A DNA stretch of 64,000 nucleotides from Winogradskyella endarachnes (lineage in GTDB: Bacteria > Bacteroidota > Bacteroidia > Flavobacteriales > Flavobacteriaceae). This document shows, piece by piece, positions 56,058 through 64,000 of the stretch; position 1 is the first letter of the stretch; the number at the start of each line of letters is the position of its first letter. The notes under the pieces were generated by a model, which did not search any database, had not been told where the DNA came from, and worked only from the letters and a program-made list of their open reading frames with translations. The position numbers and the translations under genes are program-made. The stretch covers positions 124,001-188,000 of the forward strand of contig NZ_WOWS01000002.1 in NCBI RefSeq assembly GCF_009741275.1, given 5' to 3'.

Positions 56058-58397
56058 ATGAGTCAATTAGAAGACAATAATTATAATATTGATAAAGATC
56101 AAGGCGAAGCAATAAAACGAGAAATTCGAAGATATACCCATTATTGGTATTGGTTCGTTTTAGGCATAATTGTGGCTTTAATTGGTGCATTTATTTATTT
56201 GCGTTACACACCAAAGGTATATAATGCAAGTGCTAAAATTAAAATTTTAAATAAAACTAAAGGTCTAGAGTTACCCTCTTCGGCCTTTGTATTTAATCGA
56301 TCTAATATAAATTTAGAAAATGAAATAGAAATATTAAAATCCTATCGAATAATTGAAAACGTTGTAGATCGTCTAGATTTAACCATGCGATTTTATGAAG
56401 AAGGTAATGTATTAACCACAGAAATATATAGATTGCCTTTTAATATAACTAAAACCGTAAGTAACGATAGTATTTATGTAGGTTCGTCATACAGAATAGT
56501 TGTAAAACCAAATGCTTTTGAAGTAACACCATCTAGTACAAGCAAGGTCTTGAATTTCCCTAATTTCGACACAACTAAATCAAATCATAATTTACCATTT
56601 GAATTAAGTCTAAAAAGTAAAAATACAATCGGTGCAGTAGTTGGTAAATCGTATATTGTTAGTTTATCATCTATTTCAGCAATTACTAATGGGTTAAAAA
56701 ATAGAATAGAGGTCGGTGTACTTGGTGCCAATAGTGATTTGTTAAAATTAGATTTTAAAAGTCAAAGTAAATCTAAAAACGAGCGTGTTTTAAATACTTT
56801 AATAGACGTATTTAATGAAGATGGCATTAATGACAGGCAAGAGGTGTCTAGGCGTACCATAGATTTTATTGATGAGCGTTTTACAAAATTGGCCAGAGAA
56901 TTAGATTCCATTGAAGTAGATATAAAAGATTATAAACAAAAAAATAATTTAATTACTTTAGATTCTGATGCAGAATTGGGTATTTCTCAACGTACTATAT
57001 CGGAGCAAGAATTATTTGAAGTAGAAAGGGAATTAATGCTGTCTGATTTACTAAAAGAATCTATTGAGAAACCAGAAGATAAATCAGGGCTTCTTCCGGC
57101 TAACATTGGTTTAGATAATTCCAGTATAAATGGATTATTAGATAACTATAATACCTTAGTATTTGAACGAGAAAATTTATTAAAAACTAGTGCAGGTGAA
57201 AACAATCCTAACGTAGTATTGTTAGAATCAAAATTAAAGGATGTTAAATCAAACATTTTCGCATCAATTGATTCTTACTCTAAACAATTAGAAGCCTCCA
57301 AAGCTCAAATTGCTCGAAAAAACAGAAAGTTTTCATCTCAAGTATATAGCTTGCCAGCAAAGGAAAAAGCAATAGTAGATATTACAAGACAACGAGAAAT
57401 TAAGCAAAGTTTATATTTATTTCTATTGCAAAAAAGAGAGGAGGCTGCAATTAATTTAGCGATAACAGAACCGTCTATTAAAGTTGTGGAATACGCCATT
57501 TCTAATGGTGCACCAATTTCTCCAAATACTCGTAGTATTTATCTCATGGCCTTATTAGCCGGTCTTATTGTCCCATTTGGAGTGCTTTATGTAATTCAAT
57601 TACTAAATACTAAAGTAAAGGATAGAGAAGATGTCCAAGAAAGAAATCCTAAAATTCCTATTGTTGGTGAATTACCTAAAGTAAAGTCTGATCAGTTGAT
57701 ATTTAAAAATCCCGAAGATAATTCGGTACAAGCAGAAGCTTTTAGAATCTTAAGTTCTAATGTAGATTATATTTTGCCAGTAAAAGAAAAAGGAACAGGT
57801 CGTGTTATTTTTTGTACCTCTACTATTAAAGGTGAAGGAAAAACATACGTAAGTATTAATTTATCGTTATCCTTATCTAGTATTAATAGAAAGGTGTTGT
57901 TAATCGGTGCAGATTTAAGAAACCCTCAAATACATACTCATATCTCTGAAGAAAAGCATAAGCCTGGATTATCTAATTATTTACATGATGTAAATTACAA
58001 TTGGAGAGACGCTATAATTAAAGGTTTTGAAAAGCATCCTAATCACGATATAATCTTATCTGGAAGTATTCCTCCAAACCCAGCACATTTATTAACTAAT
58101 GGTCGATTTGAAAAATTATTGGAAGAGGCCAGTAAAGAATATGATTATGTAGTGGTAGATACAGCGCCTACAATCTTAGTTACGGATACTATGTTAATTT
58201 CTAAGTTAGCAGATGCTACAATTTATTTAGTGAGAGCTAATTATACCGAGAAAAATTTATTGAATTATTCTAAAGAACTTAATGAGTCTGGTAAACTAAA
58301 AAATATTGCTTACGTGCTTAATAGTGTAGATACCAACAAATCTTATGGATATGGTTATAATTATGGCTATAATTACGGTTACGGAACCAAAGAATAA
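56058..58397 (+). CDS. Wzc-type tyrosine autokinase / chain-length regulator
   Basis: 779 residues. Wzz domain with membrane spans near 31-50 and 495-515, a coiled region between them, then a cytoplasmic BY-kinase: TSTIKGEGKTYVSINLSLSL (Walker A near 590), LLIGADLRNPQI (Walker A') and VVVDTAPTILVTDTML (Walker B). The C-terminus is a Tyr/Gly tail, SYGYGYNYGYNYGYGTKE, with seven Tyr for autophosphorylation. No partner phosphatase gene (Wzb or CpsB type) is in the window. It starts one base after wza. Confidence 0.94.
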   Translation: MSQLEDNNYNIDKDQGEAIKREIRRYTHYWYWFVLGIIVALIGAFIYLRYTPKVYNASAKIKILNKTKGLELPSSAFVFNRSNINLENEIEILKSYRIIENVVDRLDLTMRFYEEGNVLTTEIYRLPFNITKTVSNDSIYVGSSYRIVVKPNAFEVTPSSTSKVLNFPNFDTTKSNHNLPFELSLKSKNTIGAVVGKSYIVSLSSISAITNGLKNRIEVGVLGANSDLLKLDFKSQSKSKNERVLNTLIDVFNEDGINDRQEVSRRTIDFIDERFTKLARELDSIEVDIKDYKQKNNLITLDSDAELGISQRTISEQELFEVERELMLSDLLKESIEKPEDKSGLLPANIGLDNSSINGLLDNYNTLVFERENLLKTSAGENNPNVVLLESKLKDVKSNIFASIDSYSKQLEASKAQIARKNRKFSSQVYSLPAKEKAIVDITRQREIKQSLYLFLLQKREEAAINLAITEPSIKVVEYAISNGAPISPNTRSIYLMALLAGLIVPFGVLYVIQLLNTKVKDREDVQERNPKIPIVGELPKVKSDQLIFKNPEDNSVQAEAFRILSSNVDYILPVKEKGTGRVIFCTSTIKGEGKTYVSINLSLSLSSINRKVLLIGADLRNPQIHTHISEEKHKPGLSNYLHDVNYNWRDAIIKGFEKHPNHDIILSGSIPPNPAHLLTNGRFEKLLEEASKEYDYVVVDTAPTILVTDTMLISKLADATIYLVRANYTEKNLLNYSKELNESGKLKNIAYVLNSVDTNKSYGYGYNYGYNYGYGTKE

Positions 58398-58429
58398 AAT
58401 AGAGATCTAAAAAGACTTAATAAATAGAA

Positions 58430-59851
58430 ATGATATTTAATTCTCTTGCATTTTTAATTTTTATAATTCTTGTATTTATATTTTACTGGTCATTAAGGAA
58501 AAAACCGTTAGTATATCAAAATATACTTTTACTTATTGCAAGTTATGTTTTTTATGGATGGTGGGATTGGAGATTTCTAGGTTTAATTGCATTTAGTACT
58601 TTAGTCGATTTTTATGTTGGTAAGACTATAAATAATTCTAACTCTTTAAAAACCAAAAAAATATTCTTGTATATAAGTTTGATTACTAATATAGGACTTT
58701 TAGGTTTTTTTAAATATTATAACTTTTTTGTAAAATCATTTGAAGAAATGTTGTTTTCATTTGGTTTTAATATTGATACTTGGACATTAAACATTATTTT
58801 GCCGGTTGGAATTTCATTTTATACTTTTCAGACTCTATCATATACAATAGATATATATAAAGGGAAAATAAAGCATACCAGTAATATTATTAGTTTTGCT
58901 GTTTTTGTTTCATTCTTTCCACAATTAGTTGCTGGGCCAATAGAAAGAGCCAGTCATCTTTTACCTCAGTTTTTAAGTAAACGCCAATTTAATTATAAAG
59001 AAGCTATAAACGGATTGTCATTAATAGTATATGGTTTTTTTAAAAAAATTGTAATTGCAGATAGGCTTGCAATTTACGTAAATTCTGTTTTTTCGGATAT
59101 TCAAAACGCTAATTCAATTTCGTTAATTTTTGGAGCTATTTTCTTTGCATTTCAAATTTATGCAGATTTTTCAGGCTATTCTCTAATAGCAAGAGGTATC
59201 TCTAAATTGTTAGGATTTGACTTAATGGTAAATTTTAATAGGCCGTATTTAGCAGAAACAATTCCAGATTTTTGGAGAAGATGGCACATTTCATTGTCAA
59301 CTTGGTTTAGAGATTATCTATACATACCTTTAGGAGGTAATAGAGTTTCTGTCCCAAGAAATTATTTCAACCTTATGGTTGTTTTTTTGGTTAGTGGTCT
59401 TTGGCATGGTGCAAATTGGACTTTTGTAATTTGGGGAGCTTTACATGGAATATATCAGGTGGTTTATCTAAAGGTTAAAGGGTTTGTAAAAATCGACCTA
59501 AGAAATACTATTTTTCATAAAAGTATTAATATCCTTTTTGTTTTTACTATTGTTACTATTACATGGGTTTTTTTTAGAGCAGAAAGTTTGCGTCAGGCTA
59601 TTGAGTATTTTAATAGGTTGTTTCTTTTTGATTTTTCATTTAATCTGGTACAAGTTTGTGCAGAAAAAGGGCCATTAAATTTGATATTAAGTATTTTTTC
59701 TATTATACTTCTATATCTTAGTTACTTACTTCCTAAAAACCTTGTGTTTAAAAATGAAACACAGAGCTTGTTTTTTATACTATTAACAATTTTTATTATC
59801 CTAATAATTGGAATAAATGGAACAGCAGAATTTATATATTTTCAATTTTAG
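58430..59851 (+). CDS. MBOAT-family O-acyltransferase, copy 2
   Basis: 473 residues, same layout as the one at 40357: SYVFYGWWDWRFL, PVGISFYTFQTLSYTIDIYK, FWRRWHISLSTWFRDYLYIP and SGLWHGANWTFVIWGALHG with the catalytic His. It is followed by an overlapping SGNH-like gene, repeating the earlier pair. Confidence 0.93.
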   Translation: MIFNSLAFLIFIILVFIFYWSLRKKPLVYQNILLLIASYVFYGWWDWRFLGLIAFSTLVDFYVGKTINNSNSLKTKKIFLYISLITNIGLLGFFKYYNFFVKSFEEMLFSFGFNIDTWTLNIILPVGISFYTFQTLSYTIDIYKGKIKHTSNIISFAVFVSFFPQLVAGPIERASHLLPQFLSKRQFNYKEAINGLSLIVYGFFKKIVIADRLAIYVNSVFSDIQNANSISLIFGAIFFAFQIYADFSGYSLIARGISKLLGFDLMVNFNRPYLAETIPDFWRRWHISLSTWFRDYLYIPLGGNRVSVPRNYFNLMVVFLVSGLWHGANWTFVIWGALHGIYQVVYLKVKGFVKIDLRNTIFHKSINILFVFTIVTITWVFFRAESLRQAIEYFNRLFLFDFSFNLVQVCAEKGPLNLILSIFSIILLYLSYLLPKNLVFKNETQSLFFILLTIFIILIIGINGTAEFIYFQF

Positions 59852-60728
59852 TAAGTTTATTTTTAAGATTTTAATATCATTTTTAATTATATGTTTAATA
59901 TTTAATTATTCTTTTGAAGAGCATGTAATTTTTAAAAGCGAGATTAGTGGTGCTTTTAAAGTAAATAAAATAATTAATGAAACAAAAGCCACGGAAATTC
60001 CAATCTTTGGTTCTTCTAGATCTTTACGAAGCTTTGTTCCCTCTTTATTAGGTGAGAATTATTTTAATTACGGTATTGCAGGAACACAAAGTAATATTTG
60101 GCTATTTTTTTTAGAAAATGAATTAAGTAAAGAAAAATCTACTCCAATTATTATTAATTATGATTTAAATGGCTTGACGTATTCTGATGGAGATATAGCA
60201 AATTATATACCTAACTGGAACAAGACTAAAGGGGTTTTAAAAAGTAAGGGTGAAATTTATTATCATGTACCATTCGTTAAGTATTTTGGGAAGTTTGAAC
60301 TTTACTCAAAGTATCTTTTGAACAATCGTATGAATTTAACCAAAGTTACGGATAATGGTGGGAGTTTTGAAAAAAATGTGTTAACATCAAAAAAATTTAA
60401 TGAACTCGTTAAAAAACGAGAAAATACGAAAGCAAAATTTCAAATTAATAATAATTTAAATAAAAAGCTAAATCATTTAATAAAATCAACAAATAGAGAA
60501 ATTATATTTGTAATCTCACCTTATCACGAATCATATTTTAAAAATTATCAAAATTTAAACGAAGCAGAAGCTTATTTAAATGAGTTAAATGATTTTAAGA
60601 ATGTACGTGTAATTGATTTAAGAAATTTTATTACAGATAATAGTATGTTTAAAAATACGACTCACCTTAATTATTTAGGTGCAGTAAAATTCTCGGAACA
60701 TATAAAAAATATACTTCCCCAAAATTAA
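59817..60728 (+). CDS. SGNH-like partner of the MBOAT acyltransferase, copy 2
   Basis: 303 residues, start inside the MBOAT gene (overlap of 35 bases, ATG 59817). One N-terminal membrane segment (FKILISFLIICLIFNYSF), then FGSSRSLRSFVPSL (Ser block) and TTHLNYLGAVKF (His block). Weak similarity to copy 1 apart from these blocks. Likely the periplasmic acyl transfer step. Confidence 0.7.
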   Translation: MEQQNLYIFNFSKFIFKILISFLIICLIFNYSFEEHVIFKSEISGAFKVNKIINETKATEIPIFGSSRSLRSFVPSLLGENYFNYGIAGTQSNIWLFFLENELSKEKSTPIIINYDLNGLTYSDGDIANYIPNWNKTKGVLKSKGEIYYHVPFVKYFGKFELYSKYLLNNRMNLTKVTDNGGSFEKNVLTSKKFNELVKKRENTKAKFQINNNLNKKLNHLIKSTNREIIFVISPYHESYFKNYQNLNEAEAYLNELNDFKNVRVIDLRNFITDNSMFKNTTHLNYLGAVKFSEHIKNILPQN

Positions 60729-60819
60729 TTTAATTTATCGTTGTCAAGTATCTGACAATTGTCATAATTTTTAAGGGTTTTATAATCTATTTTTAGTAGT
60801 AATTATAAAACTTACGATT

Positions 60820-61239
60820 ATGAAAAATGATGCGTCAATTTCTACAATAATGACAAAGGATATCATTACTCTTAGTAAAGAAGATGATTTAGAAAAAGCA
60901 GAATTACTATTTAAGAGGCATAAAATTAGACATATTCCTGTTGTTAAGGAAGATGCCGTAATAGGCATGTTAAGTTACACAGATTTATTGAGAATTAGCT
61001 TTGCTGATGCTGTAGACGAAACGGAAACGGAAGTAGATTCTTTAGTTTATAATATGTTTTCAATACATCAGGTGATGGTAAAAAATGTAGTAACGGTATC
61101 ATCTGATTGTACCATAAAAGAGGTGGCCAAAATATTAGCTAAAAAGGAGTTTCATGCATTACCTGTTGTAGATAACGGAAGTATAGTTGGCATTGTAACT
61201 ACAACCGATTTAATTAATTATTTAATAAAACTTCTATAA
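60820..61239 (+). CDS. CBS-domain pair protein
   Basis: 139 residues, two CBS domains in tandem: ASISTIMTKDIITLSKEDDL to VIGMLSYTDLL, and VMVKNVVTVSSDCTIKEVAK to IVGIVTTTDLI. Free-standing CBS pairs usually bind adenine nucleotides and regulate partners. The target here is unknown. The following gene is convergent. Confidence 0.9.
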   Translation: MKNDASISTIMTKDIITLSKEDDLEKAELLFKRHKIRHIPVVKEDAVIGMLSYTDLLRISFADAVDETETEVDSLVYNMFSIHQVMVKNVVTVSSDCTIKEVAKILAKKEFHALPVVDNGSIVGIVTTTDLINYLIKLL

Positions 61240-61259
61240 ACCCATTGGGTTAGGTTTTA

Positions 61260-61922
61260 TTAAGAATTAGCTAAGTCTTTTAAATTTTTAATAGTGGCAG
61301 TTGGGTTTTCACTTCTAAAAACATGACTACCTGCAACAAATGTATCTGCACCAGCTTCTACTAAACGTTTAATGTTTTTATCTGTAACACCACCATCAAT
61401 TTCAATACGTGTTTCTAAACCTTGCTCAGTAATCATCTTACGAAGATTTTTTACACGCTTATAAGTGATGTCTTCAAATTTTTGTCCTCCAAAACCAGGA
61501 TTTATAGACATTAAAAGAATCATATAACATTCAGGCAAAATATCTTCTAATACATTGAGTGGTGTGGTTATGTTAAGAACAATGCCTGCTTTACAACCAG
61601 CATTTTTAATTTGCCTTAAAGTTCTGTGTAAATGTACCGTAGATTCATAGTGTACCGTAATTATATCGGCACCTACTTTAGCAAATTCTTCAATATAGCG
61701 CTCCGGTTTTTCAATCATTAAATGCACATCTAACGGTTTTGTTGCATGTTTTTTAATTGCAGCTATTACTGGCATTCCATAAGATATATTAGGAACAAAA
61801 TGTCCATCCATAACGTCAATATGAAACCAATCTGCATCACTGTTGTTAACCATTTCGGTATCACGTTGAAGGTTACCGAAATCGGCAGCGAGCATTGAAG
61901 GAGCAATTAATTTTAAAGCCAT
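61260..61922 (-). CDS. rpe: Ribulose-phosphate 3-epimerase
   Basis: 220 residues, TIM barrel. IAPSMLAADFGNLQRDTEMV, WFHIDVMDGHFVPNISYG, DVHLMIEKPERYI, SINPGFGGQKF and EIDGGVTDKNI are the family blocks. Interconverts ribulose-5-P and xylulose-5-P. A TACCTTTG box on the - strand (61948-61955) may be its -7 element. Confidence 0.97.
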   Translation of the reverse strand: MALKLIAPSMLAADFGNLQRDTEMVNNSDADWFHIDVMDGHFVPNISYGMPVIAAIKKHATKPLDVHLMIEKPERYIEEFAKVGADIITVHYESTVHLHRTLRQIKNAGCKAGIVLNITTPLNVLEDILPECYMILLMSINPGFGGQKFEDITYKRVKNLRKMITEQGLETRIEIDGGVTDKNIKRLVEAGADTFVAGSHVFRSENPTATIKNLKDLANS

Positions 61923-62026
61923 TGTATGATGTTTCTATTAATGGTCTCAAAGGTAAATAAAATGCTAAGAATTTGTAATGCTTTTAAGGGCTAAAAATTA
62001 TTGAATTAAGACAATCTTAAAAAAGT

Positions 62027-62053
62027 GAACCCACGGTAATCAGCCGTGGGTTC
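62027..62053 (-). terminator. Terminator of the primary sigma factor gene
   Basis: A 10-bp stem (gaacccacgg/ccgtgggttc) with a 7-base loop, followed on the - strand by a T run. A second weaker hairpin (62073-62093, 8-bp stem) lies between it and the stop codon. Confidence 0.85.
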
Positions 62054-62131
62054 TTTCATCAATCAAAAAACGAACAGTTATGTTGTAACTGTTGTTGTCT
62101 TCCTTAGGTTAGTCGTTAATTATTTAAAAAA

Positions 62132-62995
62132 CTAACCTAAATAGGTCTTTAATATTTTACTTCTAGAGGTATGTTTTAGTCGTCTAATTGCTTTCTCTTT
62201 AATTTGTCTTACACGTTCACGCGTTAAATCAAATGTTTCACCGATTTCTTCAAGCGTCATTGGGTGTTCGTTACCCAAGCCAAAGTATAAACGTACAACA
62301 TCAGCTTCACGAGGTGTTAGTGTTTCTAAAGCGCGTTCAATCTCAGTTCTTAAAGATTCGTGTAATAAATCTTTATCTGGATTTGGAGATTCTCCACTTC
62401 GTAATACATCGTACAAGTTAGAATCTTCACCTTCTACTAAAGGCGCATCCATACTAACGTGACGACCAGAATTTTTTAAAGACTCCTTAACATCGTTAAT
62501 AGTCATGTCTAATTCCTTAGCAATCTCTTCTGGAGAAGGTGGTCGCTCATGGCTTTGCTCTAAAAAGGCAAACGTCTTATTGATTTTATTAATAGAACCA
62601 ATTTTATTCAAAGGTAAGCGAACTATACGAGATTGTTCTGCTAAAGCTTGTAAAATTGACTGTCTAATCCACCAAACAGCGTAAGATATAAATTTAAATC
62701 CACGTGTTTCATCAAATCGTTGTGCTGCTTTTATTAAACCTAAATTACCTTCATTAATTAAATCTGGTAATGTAAGTCCTTGGTTTTGATATTGTTTAGC
62801 TACAGAGACTACAAAACGCAGATTAGCTTTGGTAAGTTGCTCTAAAGCTAATTGGTCACCAGCTTTAATACGTTGAGCCAATTCTACCTCTTCGTCTGCA
62901 GTAATAAGGTCTACCTTACCAATTTCTTGCAAATATTTGTCTAATGACGCAGTTTCCCTGTTGGTTACCTGCTTGGTAATTTTTAATTGTCTCAT
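62132..62995 (-). CDS. rpoD: RNA polymerase primary sigma factor (RpoD/SigA), short Bacteroidota form
   Basis: 287 residues. Region 1.2 ([20 protein letters not shown]), region 2 ([60 protein letters not shown]), region 3 and region 4.2 ([20 protein letters not shown]) are in order. It lacks the long region 1.1 and the non-conserved insert of E. coli RpoD, as expected in this phylum. It recognises the TTTG/TAnnTTTG promoters seen in this window. A TAATTTTG box lies at 63013-63020 (-). Confidence 0.96.
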   Translation of the reverse strand: MRQLKITKQVTNRETASLDKYLQEIGKVDLITADEEVELAQRIKAGDQLALEQLTKANLRFVVSVAKQYQNQGLTLPDLINEGNLGLIKAAQRFDETRGFKFISYAVWWIRQSILQALAEQSRIVRLPLNKIGSINKINKTFAFLEQSHERPPSPEEIAKELDMTINDVKESLKNSGRHVSMDAPLVEGEDSNLYDVLRSGESPNPDKDLLHESLRTEIERALETLTPREADVVRLYFGLGNEHPMTLEEIGETFDLTRERVRQIKEKAIRRLKHTSRSKILKTYLG

Positions 62996-63089
62996 TTAAT
63001 TTAAGATTTGTGCAAAATTAAAGCAACGCAATGTTACTAGTAATTATACGTAAAAATGCACAAAAGGTTACAAAACAATTGAAAAAAAA

Positions 63090-63464
63090 TTAAATTTTTA
63101 GAAGTTTAATAGTATCAAGATTAATATTTTTTATAGTTTCATTACTAAATTTATAGTGACCTTTAGTGGTAATTAATCTAAATCGGTACGACTTTAATTG
63201 ACTTAAAGTGTTTAAAAAAAGCCATTTTGATTTCAGTAATCTTGGTTTTTGCGACTTCAAGCTTAAATCAAAAATGTGTTTTCTACCTTCTTTTTCTGCA
63301 ACAATATCTGGTGTGACAGCAATATCGCTACCTTTTTTGTGATAGGATTTAGGCGTCTCATAACCTTTTACATCGGCTTTAATATTTGAATAACCTAAGT
63401 TTTTAAGATAGGAAATTGACTGATTTAACTCTTCTTCGTACTTCTCTTTGTCTTGTGTTATCAT
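63090..63464 (-). CDS. Small conserved-looking protein of unknown function
   Basis: 124 residues, no signal peptide or membrane span. The middle part (VTPDIVAEKEGRKHIFDLSL, followed by Lys-rich residues) has an acidic-and-Lys pattern that recalls the PD-(D/E)xK nuclease fold, with a C-terminal beta strand segment YRFRLITTKGHYKF. The match is suggestive only, and I make no functional call. It sits 94 bases from rpoD on the same strand. Confidence 0.55.
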   Translation of the reverse strand: MITQDKEKYEEELNQSISYLKNLGYSNIKADVKGYETPKSYHKKGSDIAVTPDIVAEKEGRKHIFDLSLKSQKPRLLKSKWLFLNTLSQLKSYRFRLITTKGHYKFSNETIKNINLDTIKLLKI

Positions 63465-63762
63465 AGCTAAGAATATATGGTTTTTAATTGATATCTCAAA
63501 ATTACAGCAGGACTTGTTTACTTAAATATTAGAATTTTAGTGTTTTAAGCCCTTTCTTTCCGTTGCTATACACATAATATTTATTGTAACCGATTGATTT
63601 AAGCCTAATGAGCTGCGATGATGTAGTATATCTGTACTAATGGCCAATTCAGCCCCAACACACAATTGTAAATTGGGTAGAGGCGTTATGGTACATGGCT
63701 TTACTAATTATACGATGGAGAAAAGTATTAGTTCCTTGTTATAATTTAAGACTTAATATATC
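63465..63762. other. 298-base gap with an orphan coding-like fragment
   Basis: On the - strand, 63529-63636 is an open frame with no start codon, closed upstream by a stop. It reads like a protein C-terminus (QLIRLKSIGYNKYYVYSNGK). It may be a relic of a decayed gene. The rest shows nothing recognisable. Confidence 0.35.
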
Positions 63763-64000
63763 TTATTTAGATACTGATAATTCTCTAGTTAACCATCCTC
63801 GTCGGCTTGCAGTTGCAATAGCGTAAGGTGTTATCCAAAAAAGGGCAAATGTGTACATTATACTATAAGCATATGCCCAAATGCCTTGAGTGGTTTTGTA
63901 TTGACTGGTAAAAAATATAACTGAAAATGTAGAAACAATTAAAATACTAACTAATGTAGATCCTAGAAATAATAATGGATGAACTGCTACAAAAAATAAC
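63763..64000 (-). CDS. C-terminal part of a membrane protein, possibly a membrane glycosyltransferase (partial)
   Basis: The stop TAA is at 63763-63765 on the - strand, and the frame is open to the window end. The 78 visible residues contain two membrane segments (FLGSTLVSILIVSTFSVIFF and AYAYSIMYTFALFWITPYAI) and a basic end (TASRRGWLTRELS). The pattern fits the C-terminus of membrane-bound family 2 glycosyltransferases, but the catalytic part lies outside the window. Confidence 0.5.
   Translation of the reverse strand, partial: LFFVAVHPLLFLGSTLVSILIVSTFSVIFFTSQYKTTQGIWAYAYSIMYTFALFWITPYAIATASRRGWLTRELSVSK

Noticed and set aside
63640..63750. Short + strand frame in the gap near the end
   Set aside because: 34 codons, no start signal and no recognisable product.

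Overview
The window looks like a low-GC Bacteroidota chromosome, most likely Flavobacteriaceae. The evidence is four proteins with C-terminal type IX secretion (T9SS) sorting domains, a short 287-residue primary sigma factor, DUF3857/transglutaminase-like protein families, and several promoters of the Bacteroidota form TTTG-N18..21-TAnnTTTG. I cannot name the genus. No tRNA, rRNA, CRISPR array, IS element or prophage was seen.

Bases 1-16017 are a housekeeping block on the + strand: the tail of a DAHP synthase/chorismate mutase, rsgA-dtd, a MazG-like pyrophosphohydrolase, aroA, queA and rlmN. It is interrupted by a SusC-plug-like T9SS protein, an exported unknown and four DUF3857/transglutaminase-fold exported proteins. 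Two of those four keep a transglutaminase-like triad and two have lost it. A small gene upstream of aroA is broken by a frameshift. A perfect 52-bp palindrome ends rlmN and the convergent outer-membrane protein gene.

Bases 16096-29629 are on the - strand. They hold an outer-membrane beta-barrel gene with a clear promoter and a palindromic operator-like site, then a compact three-gene cassette: a 54-residue precursor-like peptide, an HPr-kinase-like kinase with a PqqD-like N-terminus, and an NTP_transf_5 nucleotidyltransferase. Three large T9SS surface proteins with a shared C-terminal half of about 450 residues follow. The cassette is the best candidate for an undescribed system: peptide modification by a kinase and a nucleotidyltransferase, with no lasso-peptide maturation enzymes in view.

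Bases 30058-60728 are one long + strand exopolysaccharide locus. It begins with DUF2061-cysC-cysD-cysN-cysQ, which makes and recycles PAPS. GDP-fucose genes gmd and fcl come next, with a nonsense-truncated four-helix-bundle gene between inverted repeats separating them. Then come a Wzx flippase, two PAPS-type sulfotransferases, seven glycosyltransferases, a pyruvyltransferase-like gene, a Wzy-like polymerase, UDP-xylose synthase, a WcaF-type acetyltransferase, a WecA/MraY-type initiating transferase, Wza and Wzc, and two separate MBOAT+SGNH acylation pairs. Together they point to a Wzx/Wzy-type polysaccharide that contains fucose and probably xylose and is sulfated, acylated and perhaps pyruvylated.

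Bases 60820-64000 return to core genes: a CBS-domain protein, rpe, the primary sigma factor gene rpoD, a small unknown gene, and the 3' end of a membrane protein running off the window.
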